Shown: positions 1 through 9,636 of the stretch, one piece after another
Position numbering within the stretch: position 1 is the first letter of the stretch
Layout of the letters: every line of letters starts with the position of its first letter
DNA from: JACCVG01 sp963790245
Lineage (GTDB): Bacteria > Actinomycetota > Thermoleophilia > Solirubrobacterales > Thermoleophilaceae
Length of the DNA stretch: 64,000 bases
Assembly (NCBI GenBank): GCA_963790245.1
Contig: CAWBNP010000002.1
Coordinates: 1,178,001-1,242,000 of the forward strand
Reading direction: 5' to 3'
Position numbers and translations under genes: made by a program
The notes under the pieces: generated by a model
What the model saw: the letters and a program-made list of their open reading frames with translations, nothing else
Databases searched by the model: none
Told to the model about the DNA's origin: nothing

Positions 1-425
1 GTGAACTCGATGCGCTGCGGGTGATGGCGGTCGATCCGATCCGCTACATGGTCGCTCCGCGAGTGCTCGCGTTGACCCTCGTAATGATGGTCTTGGACAT
101 CTTCGCGCTGCTGGCCGGTGTCGCTGGCGGTTATCTCGCCGACGTCGGGGTGCTTGGTGGAACCACCGGGGGCTTTCTGAAGAGCTTCTTCTTGAACACG
201 ACCTTCCTCGACCTCGCGGCGAGCGTCATCAAGGTCGGAATCTTCGGCTTCTTGATCGGCGTCATCTGCTGCTACAAGGGCCTCAACGTCAAAGGTGGTG
301 CGGAGGGCGTAGGGCGCGCTGTGAATGAGGCCGTCGTCGGTTGCCTGCTCGCCATCTTCTTCGTGAACCTCGTCTACACGCAGTACTTCCTCGCGGCCTA
401 TCCAGACGTCGGGGTGTTCCGCTGA
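1..425 (+). CDS. MlaE/YrbE-family ABC permease, 5' end outside window
   Basis: The open frame runs from base 3 (already coding: ELDALRVM) to a stop at 425, so only the C-terminal 140 residues are visible and the true start lies upstream. The EIDAL-like segment followed by 'AVDPIRYMVAPR' is the conserved MlaE/YrbE signature near the cytoplasmic loop that contacts the ATPase. Three or four hydrophobic segments follow. In actinobacterial mce loci the permease pair moves lipids or sterols with six Mce proteins, powered by an unlinked MceG ATPase. A second YrbE and six Mce genes follow on the same strand, so this is the first permease of that operon. The family call is secure; the substrate is unknown. 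Confidence 0.9.
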   Translation, partial: ELDALRVMAVDPIRYMVAPRVLALTLVMMVLDIFALLAGVAGGYLADVGVLGGTTGGFLKSFFLNTTFLDLAASVIKVGIFGFLIGVICCYKGLNVKGGAEGVGRAVNEAVVGCLLAIFFVNLVYTQYFLAAYPDVGVFR

Positions 426-493
426 GCCCCGACCAGCAACCCTCCCGCCAGCGTTCGCTTGACCGCGTGGACGAAAGCGGGCAGGGCAGCGGC

Positions 494-1258
494 ATGGGGC
501 TGCTCGCGCTGCAAGGCGAAATCGCGCGCTTCTCCTGGCGGGCGACCAAGGAAATGCGACACCTGCCGACGTTCACGGCCGAGGCGATCCGCCAGGGAGC
601 AATCATCGCGACCGGCAGTGTGCTGGTGATCATGGTGATCTCGTTTCTCGCGGGCGGAAGCTGCGGGCTGGAGTCGACCGCCCTCGCGCGCTCGTTCGGC
701 GTCGACCCGATCGCCGGCGGCTTCTCGACCTGGTGCACGTTGCGCGAGGTCGTTCCGTTCGTCTTCGGCTACATCCTCGCCGCAAAGGTCGGCTGCGGGA
801 TGGTCGCCGAGCTGGCCTCGATGCAGGTCCGTGAGGAAGTCGACGCGCTCGAAACGATGGCCGTGCGATCGGTGGCCTATCTCGTCTGCACCCGTTTCGT
901 GGGCGCGGCGATAGTCCTTCCATTCGCCTACCTGCTCGCCGTCGCCTCCTCTTATCTGGCCGCCTACTTGATGTCGGTGATCCGCTTCGGCGACGTATCG
1001 GAGGGCACCTGGACGCGGTTCTTCCTCTACTTCCAGGATGAGTCCGACCTTTTCTATTCCTTGATCAAGGGGCTTGTGATCGCCGCGTTCGTCATCACGA
1101 CGGCTCTGTTCTTCGGCTACACGGCCCGGGGCGGGCCGATCGAGGTCGGTAGAGCGACAGCCCGCTCGATGGCCGTCAACATCATCGGTGTGACCTTCAT
1201 CAGCATGGTCGGCACACTGATCTTCTGGGGTGCCAATCCGCGCATCCCGATCGGGTAG
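494..1258 (+). CDS. Second MlaE/YrbE-family ABC permease of the mce operon
   Basis: This is a 254-residue integral membrane protein with the MlaE domain: an amphipathic N-terminus, about five to six hydrophobic segments, and the conserved 'REEVDALETMAVRSVAYLV' type loop at about residues 111-129. I chose ATG 494 because it gives the usual family length; GTG 467 and CTG 422 are in frame, and the frame stays open back to 341 inside the preceding gene. Its stop is directly abutted by the ATG of the next Mce gene (TAG|ATG), so translation is coupled. It probably heterodimerises with the upstream YrbE to form the permease core. Confidence 0.9.
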   Translation: MGLLALQGEIARFSWRATKEMRHLPTFTAEAIRQGAIIATGSVLVIMVISFLAGGSCGLESTALARSFGVDPIAGGFSTWCTLREVVPFVFGYILAAKVGCGMVAELASMQVREEVDALETMAVRSVAYLVCTRFVGAAIVLPFAYLLAVASSYLAAYLMSVIRFGDVSEGTWTRFFLYFQDESDLFYSLIKGLVIAAFVITTALFFGYTARGGPIEVGRATARSMAVNIIGVTFISMVGTLIFWGANPRIPIG

Positions 1259-2569
1259 ATGATCCCCGGCGCGCGACGGGCCGCCGTCGGCGGCCTTGCG
1301 CTGGTGGTCGGACTCGTCTTTGCGCTGCTGCTGATCGGGAGCGCCGATACCTACGAGGCGAAAGCGGTTCTCGAGCATGCCGACGGCCTCGTCGAGGGTG
1401 GCGAGGTGCAGGCCGGCGGGTTGAAAATCGGTGAGGTCACACGTATCGATCTCAATGACGAGGGGTTTCCGCTGATCACGATGGAGATCGACGAGGACTT
1501 TCGGATCACAGACGGCGGCCGAGCGGATCTCCGTCTTTTCTCCCTGTCCGGCGAGATCAACCGCTTCATCGACCTCGAGCTGGGCAAAGGAGCGCCTCTG
1601 CCGGACGGGGCGGTCCTTTCGCGGGCAACGACAGCCGCGCCGGAGGAGCTAGACCAGGTGCTGGAGACGCTGGATCGCGAGACTCGTGCCGATGTTCGTT
1701 CGCTGTTCGAATCGCTCGACGCCGCCACGACCGGTCGCGGGCCTGACATTGAAGCCGCTCTGTCCACCAGCGCCAAAGCGCTGAGCGAGCTGGCGGGCGT
1801 CGTCGGCCAGGTCAACGCCGACACCGAGGCGCTGCGGACTTTCGTGGTCAAGGGACGCCAGGTCGTCAGCGCGTTGGCCGAGGACCCTTCGGCCCTCGGC
1901 GGCACGATCGACGAGCTGGCCGTGCTGGCGAGGACGACGGCTCAGCAGCAGGACGCGCTCCGGGAAGGGCTCCAGCGCCTGCCGTCCGGACTCGCCGAGC
2001 CGCGAATCGCGCTCAGCCGTTTGCGTGCGGCGATCCCCAATCTGCGCAGTCTGGTCCGCGTGAGTCGCCCCACCGTCCGTGAGCTCGTCCCGTTCTCACG
2101 GCGGCTGCGACCGGCGCTCGATCGAGCGCGCCCGGCGATCGCCTCGGCGCAGGGACTGATCGATAAGGGCCCCGCCGACCTCGAGCGCCTGCGGCCGCTC
2201 CTGGAGGATCTTCGACCAGCCCTGCCGGAACTATCGCGAGCGCTCGTCGGGGTAGGCCCGCTGACCGATGACCTGCGGACACGCCTACCGGACGTGTTCG
2301 GGTTCTTCGCGAACTGGGCCGACTTCACGGCTTCCTACGACGCGAACGGGAACGGCGGGCGCGTCGCGATCATCCCCGCCCTTCCCGCCCCTCTGTACGG
2401 CGGCCCGGGCGACGCACCGGACCGAAATGTGATCTCGGGATCGGACTGCCGGAGCGACGGCTCGACCGCGCCTGGAGTCATCGCCGCGCCCTTCGATCGG
2501 GTTCCCGGCGTGCTCGGGTGCGATCCGTGGGTTCGGTTCCGCAACAGCTTCATCGCGGAAGGCCGCTGA
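1259..2569 (+). CDS. Mce family protein (MlaD domain), first of six
   Basis: This 436-residue protein has one N-terminal membrane segment (about 8-28), an MlaD/Mce beta-barrel domain (about 33-110, with the 'GLVEGGEVQAGGLKIGEV' motif), then a long helical region (about 140-340) of leucine/proline-rich heptads such as 'LRPLLEDLRPALPELSRAL'. The C-terminal tail carries two cysteines (in SGSDCR and VLGCDP) that could form a disulfide outside the membrane. Mce proteins hexamerise into a shuttle or tunnel carrying hydrophobic substrates to the YrbE permease. It starts immediately after the stop of the second permease, in the position of MceA. Confidence 0.92.
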   Translation: MIPGARRAAVGGLALVVGLVFALLLIGSADTYEAKAVLEHADGLVEGGEVQAGGLKIGEVTRIDLNDEGFPLITMEIDEDFRITDGGRADLRLFSLSGEINRFIDLELGKGAPLPDGAVLSRATTAAPEELDQVLETLDRETRADVRSLFESLDAATTGRGPDIEAALSTSAKALSELAGVVGQVNADTEALRTFVVKGRQVVSALAEDPSALGGTIDELAVLARTTAQQQDALREGLQRLPSGLAEPRIALSRLRAAIPNLRSLVRVSRPTVRELVPFSRRLRPALDRARPAIASAQGLIDKGPADLERLRPLLEDLRPALPELSRALVGVGPLTDDLRTRLPDVFGFFANWADFTASYDANGNGGRVAIIPALPAPLYGGPGDAPDRNVISGSDCRSDGSTAPGVIAAPFDRVPGVLGCDPWVRFRNSFIAEGR

Positions 2570-3979
2570 GTGGCGCGGCGCGTGACACTGATTGCGGTCC
2601 TGATCGTCGTGGTCATCGTGACCGTTCTGATGCTCTCTCCTACCGATGAACGCACGGTCGAGGCGGAGTTCGCGAACGCCCGCGGCTTGCTCGAGGGCAA
2701 CGAGGTACGCGTGCAGGGAGCCCCGGTCGGATCGGTCGAGCAGATCGAGCTGACCGAGCGGGGGACGGCGCTCGTCACCTTCACGGTCGACGATGCCGTC
2801 GGCCCGCTCAAGTCCGATGCCCTGGTCGCGATTCGACCGGTGGACCTGCTGGGTGACATCTACCTCGCGCTGTCGCCCGGAGAGGGGAGCGAGGAACTGA
2901 GGGGAGCCATCCCCATGGACCAGGCGAGCAACGCGCCACGACTCAACGAGCTTCTGAGCGTCTTCAGGGAGCCCGAACGCGCTGGATTGCAGGCGGTGCT
3001 CGTCGAACTCGGTCGAGCGCTCGAGGAACGTGGCCCCGACCTCAATCAAGCGATCGTCGCACTGCGACCGGCGATTGCCGCAAGTAGCGACCTGATGGGC
3101 GAGATCAATGCGCAGAACGCCGACCTGCGGAGCCTGATCCGGGACGCAGAGCGTGCAACCGGGCAGCTCGCCGGCCGTAGCGACGATCTCGAGGCGCTGG
3201 TCGCAGGACTCGCCGTGACGCTGCGGGCGACGGCCCGCGAGGCGCCCGCACTCGACGCAGCACTCGAACGCGCGCCCGAGACGCTGTCCCAACTCGCGGG
3301 CACGTCCGGTGCGCTGGAGCGCGCCGCGCGCGAACTGCGTCCCCTGGCCGAACGCCTCGGCGACGCCGCCCCGGGTCTTGTCACCGCCGCAGAGCGGCTC
3401 GATCCGTTTCTCGACAAAGCCGATCCCGCGATCGACAGACTTCATCCGTTGCTCAATCGCCTTCGGTCGGTGCTCAGGCAGGCCGGGGTCACGCTCCCGC
3501 CTCTCAGACGCGGCCTGGACTCGCTCGACGCCGCGACGCCAAAGCTGCAACCCGCTCTCGAGATCGTCCGCGACGCAGCGCCAAGGGTCGCGGAGGGCTT
3601 TTTCGTCAATTTCCCCGACGAGGCAGCCGAGCTTGGCAAGGGGGAATACCCCGACGCGGCGGGACGCCATTACTGGCGCGGAGCCGGGGTGGTCAGCTGC
3701 GAGACCTTCGGGGTTCCGATCAAGCCGGGGTGCCTGTTCGACGCGCTCGAGACCTTTCCCGGCGCCCCGACCCGTGCAGCCTTCGGCCTCAACGCGGGCC
3801 GGCCGAGCGAAGATGAGCGTCCGGGCGCCGATAGCCGACGCTCCCGGAGGCCCACGGGTCGCGTCCGGTCGACGGGCCTCCCGCCAACGGGCGAGGCGAT
3901 CCCGAAGGGTTCGCCCGAGAGCGAATCCGCCCCGCATGACCAAGCCAAGACCCTGCTCGACTTTCTGCTCGGATCATGA
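2570..3979 (+). CDS. Mce family protein (MlaD domain), second of six
   Basis: This 469-residue protein starts with GTG directly after the TGA of the preceding Mce. It has an N-terminal membrane anchor (about 5-22), an MlaD domain (about 28-105; 'ARGLLEGNEVRVQGAPVG'), and a helical region to about residue 345. A C-terminal cysteine pair (VVSCETF and KPGCLF) is followed by a low-complexity Arg/Ser/Pro/Glu tail and a short hydrophobic end (AKTLLDFLLGS). The tail is longer than in its neighbours and looks disordered. It occupies the MceB position of the operon. Confidence 0.9.
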   Translation: MARRVTLIAVLIVVVIVTVLMLSPTDERTVEAEFANARGLLEGNEVRVQGAPVGSVEQIELTERGTALVTFTVDDAVGPLKSDALVAIRPVDLLGDIYLALSPGEGSEELRGAIPMDQASNAPRLNELLSVFREPERAGLQAVLVELGRALEERGPDLNQAIVALRPAIAASSDLMGEINAQNADLRSLIRDAERATGQLAGRSDDLEALVAGLAVTLRATAREAPALDAALERAPETLSQLAGTSGALERAARELRPLAERLGDAAPGLVTAAERLDPFLDKADPAIDRLHPLLNRLRSVLRQAGVTLPPLRRGLDSLDAATPKLQPALEIVRDAAPRVAEGFFVNFPDEAAELGKGEYPDAAGRHYWRGAGVVSCETFGVPIKPGCLFDALETFPGAPTRAAFGLNAGRPSEDERPGADSRRSRRPTGRVRSTGLPPTGEAIPKGSPESESAPHDQAKTLLDFLLGS

Positions 3980-5241
3980 GGCGCCCCACACGCTCACGAG
4001 TGAACGCAGCGGCGAGATCGCTCGATCGAGCACCCCTGCTGCTGGGAACGATCGTCCTCGTCTGCGTCGCCTTCCTCAGCTATGTGTCGATCATCGCCAT
4101 CAATGGCGTGCCCTTCCAGCAGCGCTACCCGTTCAGCGCGATCGTCCCCGCCGACGCCCCGCTGCTCAAGGACGGCGACGAGGTCCGCGTCGCAGGACGG
4201 CGTGCGGGGCAGGTCCGCTCCGTCGAGGACCATCCGGACGGAGCGCTGGTCGGCATGGAGTTGACCGACGGTGGAATCGGCGAAGGCGCGAGCGCCACCG
4301 TCAGGCTGCGCGGTCTGGCGGGGCTCACCTACGTCCAGATCGACCGCGGCGACGAGTCCCGGCCGCTGCTCCCCAACGCGACGATTCCCCGCTCACGCAC
4401 CTCGAGCGGTGTCGAGCTGACCGACGTCGTCGATGTCTTCGACCCCGAGACCCGAGATGGGCTCGACCGATCGCTGTCGGGCTACGGCCGAGGTCTGACC
4501 GGTCGCGGCGATGACCTGAACGCCGCCGTGGAGGCGCTCGCGCCTGCGCTGACCGATGGGGAGCCGCTGATCGACGCCTTCACGCCCGGGAGGGGAGAGT
4601 TCGCCGGCCTGCTTGCCCAAGCCCGACGAACGGTCCGGGCGGCGGCACCTCCCGGAAGCCGCGACCTCGCCGAGATCCTCCCCCCGGGTGCGGTGACCTT
4701 CGGCGCGCTCGCCAATCGAAGCGAGGAACTCGCGACCGCCATCGCCCGTCTGCGCGGCTTCGAGGACGCGGCCATAGCCAGCCTGTCGAAGGCCGATCCG
4801 CTGCTCGGTGATCTGGAGGCGACCGCAGACGCGCTAGAACCGGGGATCCGGCAGCTCGCTCGCTCGACGCCGGACCTCAACAACCTGCTCGCCAAGGACG
4901 AGCGGCTCGCTGATGTCGTCCGTCTCGCCAGGGCCGCACAGCCCACCGCAGACCAAGCCGAGCCGCTGCTGCGCGATCTGCGACCGGCCGCGACGGCGCT
5001 CGAGCCCTTCGCGCGGCCGCTCCGGCCGCTGGCCGCCGCGCTGATCCCCTACGACCGGGAGATCATCGGCGCACCTAGCGGGTTCGGCGAGTGGGGTCGC
5101 TTCTTCTACCCCGGGACGGGTGAAGCCGAGGACGGCCTCGCCCATCGCGCCGTTCGCTTCGGCGTCGTCCTCACTTGTCATTTCGGTCGCGAGACCACGC
5201 CCGATCCACGCGCGGCGCGCAAGCAGCGAGAGCCCTGCTGA
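3976..5241 (+). CDS. Mce family protein (MlaD domain), third of six
   Basis: This 421-residue protein starts at an ATGA overlap with the preceding gene, so translation is coupled. A membrane anchor spans about 17-38, an MlaD domain about 46-125 ('DGDEVRVAGRRAGQVRSV'), and a helical region about 150-365. The C-terminus holds the 'GEWGRFFYPGTG' type motif and two cysteines (LTCHFG, and a terminal REPC). It sits in the MceC position. The fold and operon assignment are secure; specificity is not visible. Confidence 0.9.
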   Translation: MRRPTRSRVNAAARSLDRAPLLLGTIVLVCVAFLSYVSIIAINGVPFQQRYPFSAIVPADAPLLKDGDEVRVAGRRAGQVRSVEDHPDGALVGMELTDGGIGEGASATVRLRGLAGLTYVQIDRGDESRPLLPNATIPRSRTSSGVELTDVVDVFDPETRDGLDRSLSGYGRGLTGRGDDLNAAVEALAPALTDGEPLIDAFTPGRGEFAGLLAQARRTVRAAAPPGSRDLAEILPPGAVTFGALANRSEELATAIARLRGFEDAAIASLSKADPLLGDLEATADALEPGIRQLARSTPDLNNLLAKDERLADVVRLARAAQPTADQAEPLLRDLRPAATALEPFARPLRPLAAALIPYDREIIGAPSGFGEWGRFFYPGTGEAEDGLAHRAVRFGVVLTCHFGRETTPDPRAARKQREPC

Positions 5242-6581
5242 TGCCCGGCCTCCTGTTCCCGGAGAACTACGCCGCTCGGACGCGCCGGCTCGGGCTCGTG
5301 ATCTTGGTCGTGATCGGGCTGGTCATGGTGCTCGCGTATCTGCGGCCCAACCCGTTTGCGGCGACCCGGGAGGTCCGGGCGGTGTTCGACACGATCGAGA
5401 ATGTCGGCGTCGTCCCGGTCGAGGTGCGAGTCGCCGGAGTGCCGGTTGGGCGGGTATCTGACAAACGGCGCGACGGCGATGACGCGATCGTCACGATGCA
5501 GCTCAATCCCGCGATCCGGGTGTATGACGACGCCACCGCGCGACTCCGGCCACGGATCGCCTTTGAAGGGACCGGCTTTATTGAGCTCGATCCGGGATCG
5601 CCCGGCCGCGATGAGCTCGGGGACGCTCCCATACCGGAGAATCAGACCTCTGATTACGTCGGCCTAGGGGAAGCTCTCCGAGTCGCCCGACCCGAGACCC
5701 GCGAGGCCCTGGCCGCGGACGTCGAGGCCCTGGCGGAGTCGCTTCCCGGCGATGCTCAGTCAGGGGTGCAGCGGCTCCTGCGCGACGCACCCGAGATCGT
5801 GAAAGACCTCTCCGAGGGCGCGCGCGCCGCGCAGGGCCCAAGTCGCTCCGAGCTGGCCGGAACCGTCGCTGGCTTTGCCGACACGGTGGAGGCGGTCGAG
5901 CGCGAGCAGAGGTCGCTGGCGCCGGTACTCCGTGGCGCGCGGACGACGCTGTCCTCGATCAACGTCGACGAAGGGGGAGCGATCGACCGGCTTCTCAGCG
6001 AGCTCCCGGCTCGGTTGGATGCCACCTCCGCGGGGGGACGCGCGCTGCGGACGATCATCGACGAACTGGACCCGCTCGCGGTCGATCTGCGCCCCGGGGT
6101 ACGGGACCTGGGTCCCCTACTCGAGCGTCTGGGCCCGGTGCTTGTGCGCGCGCGGCCCGCGCTGCGCGACCTCGGCCCCTCGGTGGAGGGTCTGCGTTCG
6201 GCGCTCGCCTCAGGCGCCCGCTCGACGCCTGCGACGCGACGACTCGTTGCCGAGCTCCAGCCCACGGCCGAGCTGTTGAACGACTCGCTAGTCCCCGCTC
6301 TTCGCCGACCGTCGCGCTACGGCATTCCCGTCTACCGCCAGTTCTTCTCGCTCTTCCAGGGGGGAGCAGGAGCATTCGGCGCCTACCAGGACGACAACTC
6401 GCCCGACCGCCGCTGCAAGGGGCCGACGCTCATCGATCCGACCTGTGAACGGCTCGGCAGCGGACACTTCGTTCGCTTCGGAGCGGTCTTCGATCTGGCA
6501 CGTGCCCCGGTCCTCCCGTGCGATCCGCGCGCGACCCGCTGCTCGGCCCAGCAGGCTGAAGAGGAGCGTGGGACGCGGTGA
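5241..6581 (+). CDS. Mce family protein (MlaD domain), fourth of six
   Basis: I placed the start at ATG 5241, which overlaps the upstream stop as TGATG; an in-frame start at 5175 would force a 67-bp overlap. The 446-residue product has a membrane segment (about 17-34), an MlaD domain (about 46-120, ending 'FEGTGFIELDPGS'), a long helical region with LRP heptads, and a C-terminal segment with several cysteines (DRRCKGPT, DPTCERLG, LPCDPRATRC). It sits in the MceD position. Confidence 0.9.
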   Translation: MPGLLFPENYAARTRRLGLVILVVIGLVMVLAYLRPNPFAATREVRAVFDTIENVGVVPVEVRVAGVPVGRVSDKRRDGDDAIVTMQLNPAIRVYDDATARLRPRIAFEGTGFIELDPGSPGRDELGDAPIPENQTSDYVGLGEALRVARPETREALAADVEALAESLPGDAQSGVQRLLRDAPEIVKDLSEGARAAQGPSRSELAGTVAGFADTVEAVEREQRSLAPVLRGARTTLSSINVDEGGAIDRLLSELPARLDATSAGGRALRTIIDELDPLAVDLRPGVRDLGPLLERLGPVLVRARPALRDLGPSVEGLRSALASGARSTPATRRLVAELQPTAELLNDSLVPALRRPSRYGIPVYRQFFSLFQGGAGAFGAYQDDNSPDRRCKGPTLIDPTCERLGSGHFVRFGAVFDLARAPVLPCDPRATRCSAQQAEEERGTR

Positions 6582-8215
6582 GCCACCTGCGCCGAATCGG
6601 TCAGATCGGGCGTAGCCACCGGATGATTCCGCTCGGCCGCCTGGTGATGGTCGCCCAGGCCGTACTCGCGCTTGTGTTTGTCGGCGCGCTGCTGATCGCC
6701 GACGGCCTCCGCGCTCCATGGGCGACTACCGATTTTGTGGAGCTCTCGGTCGAAGACGCGGCGGGGCTGGACGCCGACAACGAGCCGCTCGTCTCAATCG
6801 CCGGGGTCGAGGTCGGCGAGGTCTCCAAAATCCGCTACGAGAACGGCGAGGCGATTGTCACTCTCGCGATCGAAGACCGGGCCGCGCGCGATCTGCTGCG
6901 CGCTGATGCGACCGCCGACATCTCACCTCGATCTGCGCTCAACGACCTCACGGTCGACCTCGAGCCCGGTACGGCCTCCCGGCCGCTCCCTGAAGGAATC
7001 CCGATCACCGCCCGGCGGACCGAGTCCCACGTCCCACTCGATGAACTCGTCGGAGTCCTCGACGCCGATACGCGGGCGTGGACGCAGGTCCTGCTCGGCG
7101 AGCTTGAACCGGCCCTGCGCGGACGCTCCGACGATCTCGCAGCGGGTTTGCGCGAGCTCGGCGAGGCCACCGACCCTACGCGAGGGGTCGTGGCGGCCCT
7201 GGCAGCCCGCGAGCGACTCCTCACCCGCTTGATCGCCAACGCCGATCAGGTGTTTGCGGCGCTCGCCAAGAGCGGCCCGGCGTTGGCCGAGACGGTTCGA
7301 GCGGGCCGAGCGACCTTCGACATCACCACCGCGCGCAACGAGGAACTGGCCTCCACTTTCAGCCGCCTGCCAGGCACACTCGCCGCGCTTGACGCGGCTC
7401 TGACCGAGACCCAGGAGCTCGCGGGACCCCTCAATCCGGCGCTCGATCGCCTCGGCCCGTTCGCCGAGCAGCTGCCCGGCGCCGTCGATGCGCTCGATCG
7501 ATTCGTCCCGGCGGCTCGTCGCCTGGTCACCGATCTTCGCGGCCTGACTCGCGACGGCCGCGAGCCGATCGCCGAGCTCGAGGGCGTCCTCGACCGGCTC
7601 GGCCCGACGGCGCGTGGGCTGACGGGCGGAACAGAAGACCTGCGAACCGCGCTCGCCGCGCTCGACGAGGAAAAGGCCGGGATCAAGACGCTCGGGGAGA
7701 ATTTCAGCGGCGTCTTCTCGACAAATGACGTCAACGGCCCGATGCTCCGGGGACTCGGATACTTTGAGGCGTTCCGCTGTGAGAACTTCGGGTTCAGCGG
7801 TCAGCTGTTCCCCGAGTGTGGTCCGCCTCCGGCGAGCACATCCCGACGCCCACGTGGGTTGAAGGGTCTCTCGCCGGCCCAGATGATCCTCGGCGGCCTG
7901 CTGGAGATCTGCCGGGGCAGCGACGATCTGCTCCGCAATGAACTCGCCTGTCTGGTCGCCTTCTACTCTCCGGAGACGGCTCGCGAGCTCGCCTCGCTGG
8001 CGGGCACCGAGAGCGGGCGCGACTTGCTCGGTCGGGCGCGCAGCACGCTCGGCGAACTGCTTCCTGCGGGCGAGGTTGATCGGCTGCGCGAGCGACTGGG
8101 CAGGACCCTCGGGCCGAGCGAGCTTGAGATCGTGCTTCCGGCCGGCCCAGCGCCGGCTCAGAGCCCCCGAGCCGACGGTGGAGCGAACGGCGAGAGGGTT
8201 ACGCCGTGGAACTGA
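6578..8215 (+). CDS. Mce family protein (MlaD domain), fifth of six, with long C-terminal extension
   Basis: This 545-residue protein is the longest of the six. It starts with GTG overlapping the upstream TGA by 4 bp. A membrane segment spans about 22-42, followed by an MlaD domain (about 50-130; 'NEPLVSIAGVEVGEV') and a helical region to about 370. The extra C-terminal part (about 415-545) has further cysteines (ENFGFSG, LFPECG, LEICRG, LACLVA) and helices absent from the others. In mycobacterial operons the fifth Mce (MceE) is usually a lipoprotein; no lipobox is visible here, so the anchor is probably an uncleaved helix. Confidence 0.9.
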   Translation: MSHLRRIGQIGRSHRMIPLGRLVMVAQAVLALVFVGALLIADGLRAPWATTDFVELSVEDAAGLDADNEPLVSIAGVEVGEVSKIRYENGEAIVTLAIEDRAARDLLRADATADISPRSALNDLTVDLEPGTASRPLPEGIPITARRTESHVPLDELVGVLDADTRAWTQVLLGELEPALRGRSDDLAAGLRELGEATDPTRGVVAALAARERLLTRLIANADQVFAALAKSGPALAETVRAGRATFDITTARNEELASTFSRLPGTLAALDAALTETQELAGPLNPALDRLGPFAEQLPGAVDALDRFVPAARRLVTDLRGLTRDGREPIAELEGVLDRLGPTARGLTGGTEDLRTALAALDEEKAGIKTLGENFSGVFSTNDVNGPMLRGLGYFEAFRCENFGFSGQLFPECGPPPASTSRRPRGLKGLSPAQMILGGLLEICRGSDDLLRNELACLVAFYSPETARELASLAGTESGRDLLGRARSTLGELLPAGEVDRLRERLGRTLGPSELEIVLPAGPAPAQSPRADGGANGERVTPWN

Positions 8216-9537
8216 AGATCCCGCGATACCAAGCACTCCTGACGCTCGCCGTCTGTCTGCTCGCGGTAGGAATCTTCGTTTACTTCATGGGCCGCTTCGG
8301 CGGACCGGAGCTTGGCTTGGGCGGTGAGCCCTACACCCTCTCGACGATCGTCGATGACACAGAAGGCCTCTCCAAGAAGTCCGATGTGAGCATCCGCGGG
8401 GTCAAGGTAGGCGAGGTCCTGGCCACGCGTCCCGTCCAAGGGGACAGCAAAGATGGCTCGGAACGGAAGTCCAAGGCGCTGGTCGTCTTCGAGCTCTACC
8501 CCGAACACGCCGACCGCGCACGCGCGGGAGCGAGCACGCGAATCGGCGAGAAGTCGCTGCTCGGTGAGGCCTATCTCGACCTCGACCCCGGCAGGGCCGC
8601 GGCGCCGGCGCTGCCGCGCCAAGCCGAAATCCGATCGGTGCAATCGACTGAACTGGATGAGGCGCTCGAACCGCTCGCGCGCCAGGGCGGAGCTGCGATG
8701 GCGTCGCTCATCCAGACCTTCGGGCGCGGCGCAGCGTCGGGCCAGACCGCCGAGCGCACGAGCCTCACGGTCGACGCACTCCGCTCGCTCGCGATCGAGT
8801 TGCGCGCGCTCACCCGCACTCTCGGGGGTCAGGAGGCGAACATCGCTGCCGGCGTGCAAGACACGCGCACCGTGCTCGGAGAGTTCGGCCGTCGCGAGGT
8901 CCAGGTGACCGAGCTGGTTGCCGATGGTCGCGCCACACTGGAGGCAATCGCCGACCAACGCCCCGCGCTCGAGCGCTCCCTCCGAGAGCTGCCGACATTG
9001 CTTGGGGTCGGACGAGCGACGCTGGATGAGGCGAAGCCGCTGCTGGACGAGGCCCGTCCGCTTCTGGCTGACCTGCGGACGGCCTCGCCACGGCTGACTC
9101 CGGCCCTCCGCGACGCTCGTCCGATCGCCCGCGACACGCGACGGCTGCTGGCCCAGCTGCCGAGCTTCAACAGAACCGCGATCCCGTTTCTCGGAGATGC
9201 TCGGCCGGTCGTGGCGGATGCGCGCCCGACCGCCCGTGCCTTAGATCCGGTGCTCCGCAATCTTGTGCCGATGATCGAGTACCTGCTCCCGCGCAAGGAA
9301 ACGCTCATCTCCTGGTTCTCGAACACAGACGCAGTCCGCTCCGACAATCCAGACAGCGTCGGGGAGTGGGTTCGGTTCCTGCTCTTCCTCGAAGACAAGA
9401 CATCTTTCGGGGTCGAGTGCAAGCGGGGGAGCTGCAACGACACCCGCTTCAATCCCTATGCGCCACGCGACGACGAGCAGCGGCTGCAGCCCTACGAGCC
9501 CGGGTCGTACGAGCGGCTGAAGCCGTTCAGGCCCTAA
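8206..9537 (+). CDS. Mce family protein (MlaD domain), sixth of six
   Basis: This 443-residue protein begins at GTG 8206, 10 bp inside the preceding gene. A membrane segment lies at about 9-26, an MlaD domain at about 40-135 ('SKKSDVSIRGVKVGEV' and 'IGEKSLLGEAYLDLDPG'), then helical heptads to about 365 and a tail with two cysteines (GVECKRGSCND). It is the last gene of the mce operon; the next gene is on the other strand. No MceG ATPase and no Mas (Mce-associated) genes follow within the window, so the ATPase must be encoded elsewhere. Confidence 0.9.
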   Translation: MELKIPRYQALLTLAVCLLAVGIFVYFMGRFGGPELGLGGEPYTLSTIVDDTEGLSKKSDVSIRGVKVGEVLATRPVQGDSKDGSERKSKALVVFELYPEHADRARAGASTRIGEKSLLGEAYLDLDPGRAAAPALPRQAEIRSVQSTELDEALEPLARQGGAAMASLIQTFGRGAASGQTAERTSLTVDALRSLAIELRALTRTLGGQEANIAAGVQDTRTVLGEFGRREVQVTELVADGRATLEAIADQRPALERSLRELPTLLGVGRATLDEAKPLLDEARPLLADLRTASPRLTPALRDARPIARDTRRLLAQLPSFNRTAIPFLGDARPVVADARPTARALDPVLRNLVPMIEYLLPRKETLISWFSNTDAVRSDNPDSVGEWVRFLLFLEDKTSFGVECKRGSCNDTRFNPYAPRDDEQRLQPYEPGSYERLKPFRP

Positions 9538-9636
9538 ACCGCGCGGTCGTCTTTCGCTTCGGCTTCTATCCGGGCCAGGGGCGTTCGAGCATCAGTCGTC
9601 GGCAGCGCGGCCGCCACCCGCGAAATCGCGGACTGA

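Noticed and set aside
2285..3943. Minus-strand ORF of 552 codons inside the mce operon
   Set aside because: Antisense shadow of the second Mce gene; no start signal and no domain.
9618..9631. CCGCGA-AA-TCGCGG as a terminator between the mce operon and the methyltransferase
   Set aside because: Only a 6-bp stem with a 2-nt loop and no T-tract; such short palindromes are frequent by chance at this G+C.
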